Positions 58,605 to 64,000 of a stretch of DNA of 64,000 bases are shown one piece after another. How positions within the stretch are numbered: position 1 is the first letter of the stretch; each line of letters starts with the position of its first letter. Source of the stretch: DASUAS01 sp963750045 (lineage in GTDB: Bacteria > Actinomycetota > Acidimicrobiia > IMCC26256 > DASPTH01). The translations under genes were made by a program, and so were the position numbers. The stretch is taken from the NCBI GenBank assembly GCA_963750045.1, contig CAVVPD010000008.1, positions 475,484-539,483 on the forward strand, written 5' to 3'. The notes below the pieces were generated by a model. The model saw nothing but the letters and a program-made list of their open reading frames with translations, searched no databases and was not told the DNA's origin.

Positions 58605-59582
58605 GTGATGGCGTTCATCGGACGACGGTTGGTGGTGGCACTGGCCGTCGTGTTCCTGGCCACGGTCGTCGTCTTCGCCCTCGTCTCGGCGCGCGGAGAC
58701 CCGTTGCGCGACCTGCGACACCGGCCCGGCGTGTCGCCCCAGACCATTGCCAACCTCGAGCACGAGTACCACCTCGATGAATCGAAGCCGGCGCAGTACG
58801 CGCTGTGGCTCGGCGACTTCGTCCGGGGCGACTGGGGCCAGTCGTTCCGCACCCAGCGACCGGTGACCGACATGGTCGGGGAGGCGACCTGGAACTCGGT
58901 GCTGCTGGTGGGCACCGCCCTGGTGTTCTCGGTGGTTTTGGCCATGCTCATCGGTGTGGTCAGTGCCGTGCGGCAGTACTCCGCGTTCGACTTCTTCTCC
59001 ACCTCGTTCTCGTACTTCGGATTCTCGATGCCCGACTTCTTCTTCGCGCTGCTCCTCCAGCTCTTCGTGGTCGTCGTCCTGCAGGAGCAGTTGGGCATCC
59101 ATGTGTTGTACGTGCAGGGGAAGTACACGGTGGGTGAGGAGGGAAACCTCGTCAACCTCGCGGAGCACATGGTGCTGCCGGTGCTCGTGCTGATGCTCAC
59201 GAGCGTCGCGGCGTGGAGCCGCTACCAGCGCGACAGCATGCTCGAGGTGCTCCAGACCGACTACGTGCGGACGGCGCGCGCCAAGGGGGTGCCCCGGGGC
59301 CAGATCGTGCGCCGCCACGCGCTGCGCAATGCGCTCATCCCGTTCGTCACCGTCGTCGCCATCGACGCCGGCGTGCTCCTCGGTGGCGTGGTGGTGGTGG
59401 AGCGGGTGTTCAGCTGGCCCGGGCTCGGCCTGTTGTTCTTCGACGCGCTGGAGCGCTCGGACTATCCGGTGATCCTGGCCTGGATGGCGGTGGCGACGGT
59501 GTTCGTCGTCCTGTTCAACCTGGCCGCCGACGTGCTCTACGCGGTGCTCGATCCGCGCATCCGGGTGGGCGTGCGCACATGA
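58605..59582 (+). CDS. ABC transporter permease, DppB type
   Basis: 325 residues (ATG 58608, or the GTG-adjacent start at 58605). Six membrane helices: the N-terminal FIGRRLVVALAVVFLATVVVFALV, then the DppB/OppB loop DPLRDLRHRPGVSPQTIANLEHEYHLDESKPAQYALWLGDFVRGDWGQSF. The coupling helix EAA loop (DYVRTARAKGVPRGQIVRRHALRNALIPFVT) contacts the ATPase. It pairs with the DppC-type subunit. It follows the binding protein by 61 bases and overlaps dppC by four. Confidence 0.95.
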   Translation: MMAFIGRRLVVALAVVFLATVVVFALVSARGDPLRDLRHRPGVSPQTIANLEHEYHLDESKPAQYALWLGDFVRGDWGQSFRTQRPVTDMVGEATWNSVLLVGTALVFSVVLAMLIGVVSAVRQYSAFDFFSTSFSYFGFSMPDFFFALLLQLFVVVVLQEQLGIHVLYVQGKYTVGEEGNLVNLAEHMVLPVLVLMLTSVAAWSRYQRDSMLEVLQTDYVRTARAKGVPRGQIVRRHALRNALIPFVTVVAIDAGVLLGGVVVVERVFSWPGLGLLFFDALERSDYPVILAWMAVATVFVVLFNLAADVLYAVLDPRIRVGVRT

Positions 59583-60546
59583 GCATGCGCGTGGGCGACG
59601 AGTCGGGCCGGGCGCGGGCCGGCGCGATCGATCCAGGGTTGGCGCGTGCGGACGGCATCGAGACGCCGAGCGACGGCGGCCAGTGGCGGGCCGCGGTGCG
59701 ACGGTTCCGGCGTCACATCGTCGCGATGGTCGGTCTCGGCTTCCTGGTGTTCATGTTCCTGGCTTGCTTCGTGGGCGCCCGCTTCGCGCCGGATCCGAAC
59801 TACCAGGCGCTGGCGCAGCCGACGTCGGGCCCGTCGGGCGCGCACTGGTTCGGCACCGACGAGCTCAGCCGCGACTCGCTCTCCCGCGTGCTCCACGGCG
59901 GCCAGATCTCGTTGAAGGTCGCGTTGGGCGTCGCGCTGCTGTCGACGCTCATCGGCGTGGTGATCGGCGCCCTCGCCGGCTTCTACCGCGGTTGGATCGA
60001 CGGGTTGCTGATGCGGTTCACCGACCTCTGGATCGCGCTGCCGGCGCTGCCCTTCCTCGCGGTGGCGGTGTCGATCGGCACCGTCGACATCGGACCGTTC
60101 GGTTCCGTCGACCTCGGCGGTCCACTCGGGATCACGCTGCTGCTGTCGCTCCTGCTGTGGGGTTCGATCGCGCGCGTCGTGCGCGGCGCGACGCTCGCGC
60201 TGCGCGAGCGGGAGTTCGTCGACGCGGCGCGTGCCATCGGCGCGTCGAACACGAGGATCATCGTCCGCCACGTGCTCCCGAACTGCATGGGCCCGATCAT
60301 CGTGAACGCCACGCTGGTGGTGGCGGAGGCGATCCTGGTCGAGAGCACGCTGTCGTTCCTCGGCTTCGGCATCCAACCGCCCACGCCGAGCTGGGGGAAC
60401 CTCCTGTCCGACTCGATCGGCACGGTGCAGGACTGGTGGTGGCTCACCGTCTTTCCGGGGTTGGCCATCTTCATGACCGTGCTGGCGGTCAACTTCGTGG
60501 GCGACGGTCTGCGCGATGCGCTCGATCCCCGTCGCCGGGTGCGATC

Positions 60547-60550
<4 letters not shown>
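59579..60550 (+). CDS. ABC transporter permease, DppC type
   Basis: 323 residues from ATG 59579 (ATGA overlap). An N-terminal helix (IVAMVGLGFLVFMFLACFVG) is followed by the conserved DppC segment HWFGTDELSRDSLSRVLHGGQISLKVALGVALLSTLIGVVIGALAGFYRGWID, and the EAA loop REFVDAARAIGASNTRIIVRHVLPNCMGPIIV. It forms the channel with DppB. It overlaps the next ATPase gene (GTGA at 60547-60550). Confidence 0.95.
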
Positions 60551-61543
<993 letters not shown>

Positions 61544-61547
<4 letters not shown>

Positions 61548-62536
61548 GCGGGCTGCTCGACGTCGACGGTTTGGTGAAGCACTTCCCCGCCCGTTCGGGC
61601 GAAGTGGTGCACGCGGTGGACGGTGTGTCGTTCTCGGTGGCGCCCGGCGAGACCCTCGGCGTGGTGGGGGAGTCGGGGAGCGGCAAGTCGACCGTCGCCC
61701 GGTTGGTGCTCCGGCTGCTCGACCCGACGAGCGGCGTGATCCGCCTCGACGGCGACGACATCGCGTGCGTGTCGCGGCGAGAGCTGCGGGCGATCCGCCG
61801 CCGGGTGCAGATCGTGTTCCAGGACCCGTACTCGTCGCTCGACCCGCGGATGACGGCCCAGGCGATCGTCGCCGAGCCCCTCCGCGTCGCCGGTCGGAGC
61901 AAGGAGATCGCCCGGCGCGTCCCTGAGGTGTTCGCGCTCGTGGGGCTGGGATCCGAGCACGAATCCCGGTTTCCCCACGAGCTCTCCGGCGGGCAGCGGC
62001 AACGCGTGGGCATCGCCCGCGCCCTGGTCGTCGAGCCGGAGCTCCTGGTGCTCGACGAGCCGGTGAGCGCGCTCGACGGCTCGATCCAGGCGCAGATCCT
62101 CAATCTGCTGGTCGACCTCCAGGCGCGCCTCGGCCTCGCCTACCTGTTCATCGCCCACGACCTCGCCGTCGTCCGGCATCTCGCCGACCGGATCGCGGTG
62201 ATGCACCTCGGTCGCATCGTCGAGACCGGGAGTGCCACCGACATCTTCGACTCGGCCTCCCATCCCTACACGCAGGCGCTCCTGTCGGCGTCGCCCGAGC
62301 CGGACCCGGAGCGGGAACGGACCCGCCGGCGCATCGTGCTGCGCGGCGAGCTTCCCAACGCACAGGACCCGCCGTCCGGGTGCCGCTTCCGCACGCGCTG
62401 CTGGAAGGCCGGCGAGGAGTGCGCCGGCGAGGAGCCCGAGCTCGTCGACCGCGGCCAGGGTCATCCGGTTGCGTGCTTCTTCCCGGACCCGACCGCGTCG
62501 TTCCCTTCCGAGCACGTTGCCCTCCCACCCCCGTGA
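61544..62536 (+). CDS. ABC transporter ATP-binding protein, DppF type
   Basis: 330 residues. VVGESGSGKSTVARLVLRLLDP (Walker A), QIVFQDPYSSLDPRM (Q-loop), LSGGQRQRVGIARALVVEP (signature), LLVLDEPVSALDGSIQAQILNLL (Walker B and D-loop), IAHDLAVVRHLADR (H-loop), and the C-terminal oligopeptide-transport extension SGCRFRTRCWKAGEEC...GHPVACFF with four Cys that in this family hold an iron-sulfur cluster. With DppD it powers import. It is the last gene of the five-gene operon. Confidence 0.96.
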
Positions 62537-62595
62537 CGAGCGGCGAGCGCACGCATGCTCCGGGCGAGGAGCGCTTCGCTACACTGCACCCCCTC

Positions 62596-62679
62596 GTCGG
62601 AGTGGCGGAATCGGCAGACGCGCTAGCTTGAGGGGCTAGTGTCCGCAAGGACGTGGGGGTTCAAGTCCCCCCTCCGACA
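62596..62679 (+). tRNA. tRNA-Leu (anticodon GAG), integration target
   Basis: The acceptor GTCGGAG (62596-62602) pairs with CTCCGAC (62672-62678), with discriminator A at 62679. The anticodon stem CTAGC/GCTAG encloses TTGAGGG, anticodon GAG. A long variable arm (TGTCCGCAAGGACG) and TTCAAGT T-loop confirm a type II Leu tRNA. The 3' 19 bases double as the end of the convergent recombinase gene, so the tRNA remains complete after element insertion. Confidence 0.95.
62661..62679. other. attachment site overlap (tRNA-Leu 3' end / recombinase 3' end)
   Basis: The last six codons and stop of the recombinase (V-G-G-G-T then TGA in the minus sense) lie inside the T-arm and acceptor stem of tRNA-Leu. 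This is where an att core generated by integration would sit. The exact crossover is not determined; the other end lies outside the window. Confidence 0.65.
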
Positions 62680-64000
62680 CGTACTTGTACCCCACGGGGA
62701 CGCGACTCGATGGTGACCGTTCCGTCAGGGTCGTAGGCGAGCGAGATGCCGAGCTGGTCGTACAGCTCGCTCTTGTCGGTCGGCTCGGCGTCGGCGAGCA
62801 CGGTGACGATGCCTTTCAGCGCGTTGACCAACGCCTTGACCTGTTCGGGCGTGAGTTCGTCGCCTGGGACGTGTTCGCCGAGTTGTCGTTCCAGGTTCTT
62901 GCGTTCGCGTTGGGTGTCGGCGATCCAGGAAGCGGCGACGGTCACGGCGTCGTCGTGGTCGAGCAGGGCGCGGTAGTTGGCGAGCTTGCGGTCGCAGTCG
63001 GCGATCTGGGAGCGCAGCGCGGCCCGGCGCTCCTCAGCGGCGGCATCGGGACTGGACACACCGGCGAGACGATCGCAGGTCTCGTCGATGTGGTCGTCGT
63101 CGAAGAGCGCGCCGAGCCACCGGTCGATGCCGGGGACGACGGCTTCTTCCTTGACGTAGACGTTGCGCGGGTGCTCGCCGTCGCCGCCCGGGTAGTCGTC
63201 GGTGAACTTGCAGCGGTAGTAGGCGCGGTCATGGGTCCATTGGCCTTGCATCCGCCGGCCACACACGCCGCAGCGGATCCGTCCCGCGAGCACGTAATGA
63301 CGACCGGCGCGTGGTGTACGGGTGGCGGCGCGCTTGTTGCGGTCGAACATCGCCTGTGCGGTATCGAAGAGCTCGCGGCTGACGAGTGCCTCGTGGGTCG
63401 GCTCATTCGACGTGATCCACTGGTCGGTGTCGTTCCAGCGCATCTTGGTGACGTGCCCGAGCGCAACGTCATCCACGTCGACGAGGATCTCGTCTTTGCG
63501 TTGCTTGTTCCACACCTCGAAGCCGGTGTAGCGGGGGTTGGCGAGGATGGCCCGGACTGCTGACTTGGCCCACTTGCCTTGGCCGGTCGTCCGGTGCCGG
63601 TTCCGACCCGGATCATGCGCAGCCGGAGAGGGGATGCCGTCGCGGTTGAGGGCGGATGCGATCAGGTGAAGACCCCGCCCCTCGGCGTACTCGGTGAAGA
63701 TGCGAAGCACGACTGGTGCCGCGATCGGGTCGGGGGCGAGCTGGCGGAGCTGCTGGCCGTTGGCGGCCTTCGCCGGGTTGGGGTGTGGGCCAACGTCGAT
63801 CAGCTGATAGCCGTAGGGTGGCCGACCGCCGAGGAAGCGCCCCTCGATCGCGGCCTGGGCGGCCATCGCGCTGCGGACGCGGGTCTTGATCCGCATCCGT
63901 TCACCCTTCGACATGCCGCCATAGAGGGACATCACCATGTCGTGAGCCTCAGAGCCGGGATCGACCGGCCCACCGACCTCAGGCACCCACAGCTCGACAC
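62661..64000 (-). CDS. large serine recombinase / integrase (5' part outside window)
   Basis: About 446 residues are visible; the open frame continues past the window edge (…VELWVPEVGG), so the N-terminal catalytic Ser region is only partly present. Visible are the end of the resolvase domain (SLYGGMSKGERMRIKTRVRSAMAAQAAIEGRFLGGRPPYGY, including the helix E transition), the recombinase domain (VLRIFTEYAEGRGLHLIASALNRDGIPSP; W.KSAVRAILANPRYTG), the zinc ribbon (RIRCGVCGRRMQGQWTHDRAYYRC), and the coiled-coil segment (about 325-400). Serine integrases of actinobacterial phages and islands have this layout. The ATG/GTG at 63986 is internal. No excisionase is visible. Confidence 0.9.
   Translation of the reverse strand, partial: VELWVPEVGGPVDPGSEAHDMVMSLYGGMSKGERMRIKTRVRSAMAAQAAIEGRFLGGRPPYGYQLIDVGPHPNPAKAANGQQLRQLAPDPIAAPVVLRIFTEYAEGRGLHLIASALNRDGIPSPAAHDPGRNRHRTTGQGKWAKSAVRAILANPRYTGFEVWNKQRKDEILVDVDDVALGHVTKMRWNDTDQWITSNEPTHEALVSRELFDTAQAMFDRNKRAATRTPRAGRHYVLAGRIRCGVCGRRMQGQWTHDRAYYRCKFTDDYPGGDGEHPRNVYVKEEAVVPGIDRWLGALFDDDHIDETCDRLAGVSSPDAAAEERRAALRSQIADCDRKLANYRALLDHDDAVTVAASWIADTQRERKNLERQLGEHVPGDELTPEQVKALVNALKGIVTVLADAEPTDKSELYDQLGISLAYDPDGTVTIESRPRGVQVRVGGGT

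Overview
The window is GC-rich, densely packed bacterial DNA. It looks like an actinobacterium, most plausibly of the Acidimicrobiia type. The reasons are an ANTAR response regulator beside DNA polymerase I, the actinobacterial uvrC-rapZ-yvcK-gap-pgk-tpiA-secG run, a LAXTG-type sorting signal, strong C/G third-position use and many GTG/TTG starts. The lineage is inferred from gene content only.

Layout. (1) 1-2777: the tail of an anti-sigma-like or secreted protein, a small secreted protein, an MFS transporter and a Bcp peroxiredoxin. (2) 2785-10157: an almost complete type II fatty-acid synthesis locus. fabD, a lysine-free biotinyl-fold protein, fabH, fabG, acpP, fabF, a carboxyltransferase and fabI run leftward. 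A fabZ-like dehydratase runs rightward, and two palindromic operators 20 bp apart lie in the divergent gap. (3) 10173-14636: a signalling cassette with a CHASE2 adenylate cyclase, a FecR-domain protein, a probable sortase substrate and a cNMP-binding protein. (4) 14917-24230: a penicillin-binding-type serine hydrolase, tRNA-Leu(CAA), an M23 peptidase, an ANTAR regulator, polA, an SDR, a methyltransferase and rpsA. (5) 24335-32599: a Tad/Flp pilus locus with cpaB, cpaE/tadZ, cpaF, tadB and tadC on the plus strand, plus three tandem Flp pilin genes on the minus strand. (6) 32734-39888: coaE, uvrB, a membrane glycosyltransferase-like protein, and uvrA behind a candidate SOS box. (7) 39891-48292: a surface-glycan cluster with an oxygenase, two methyltransferases, a polytopic membrane protein, an initiating sugar-phosphate transferase, a flippase and two GT2 enzymes. 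(8) 48354-56694: nadA, uvrC, rapZ, yvcK, gap, pgk, tpiA and secG, with whiA absent from its usual slot. (9) 56831-62536: a five-gene oligopeptide-type ABC importer. (10) 62596 to the end: tRNA-Leu(GAG) with a large serine recombinase whose 3' end is formed by the tRNA, so this is one edge of an integrated element that runs off the window.

A dominant property of the sequence is frameshifts. More than 30 reading-frame breaks were located by joining family-consistent protein segments, many in genes expected to be essential and single-copy (polA, coaE, pgk, fabF, nadA). Most isolated cases are repaired by removing one base. The breaks are densest in the glycan cluster at about 41-48 kb. The simplest reading is uncorrected insertion-biased sequencing error, not gene decay. 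Coordinates for broken genes below span the whole inferred gene.
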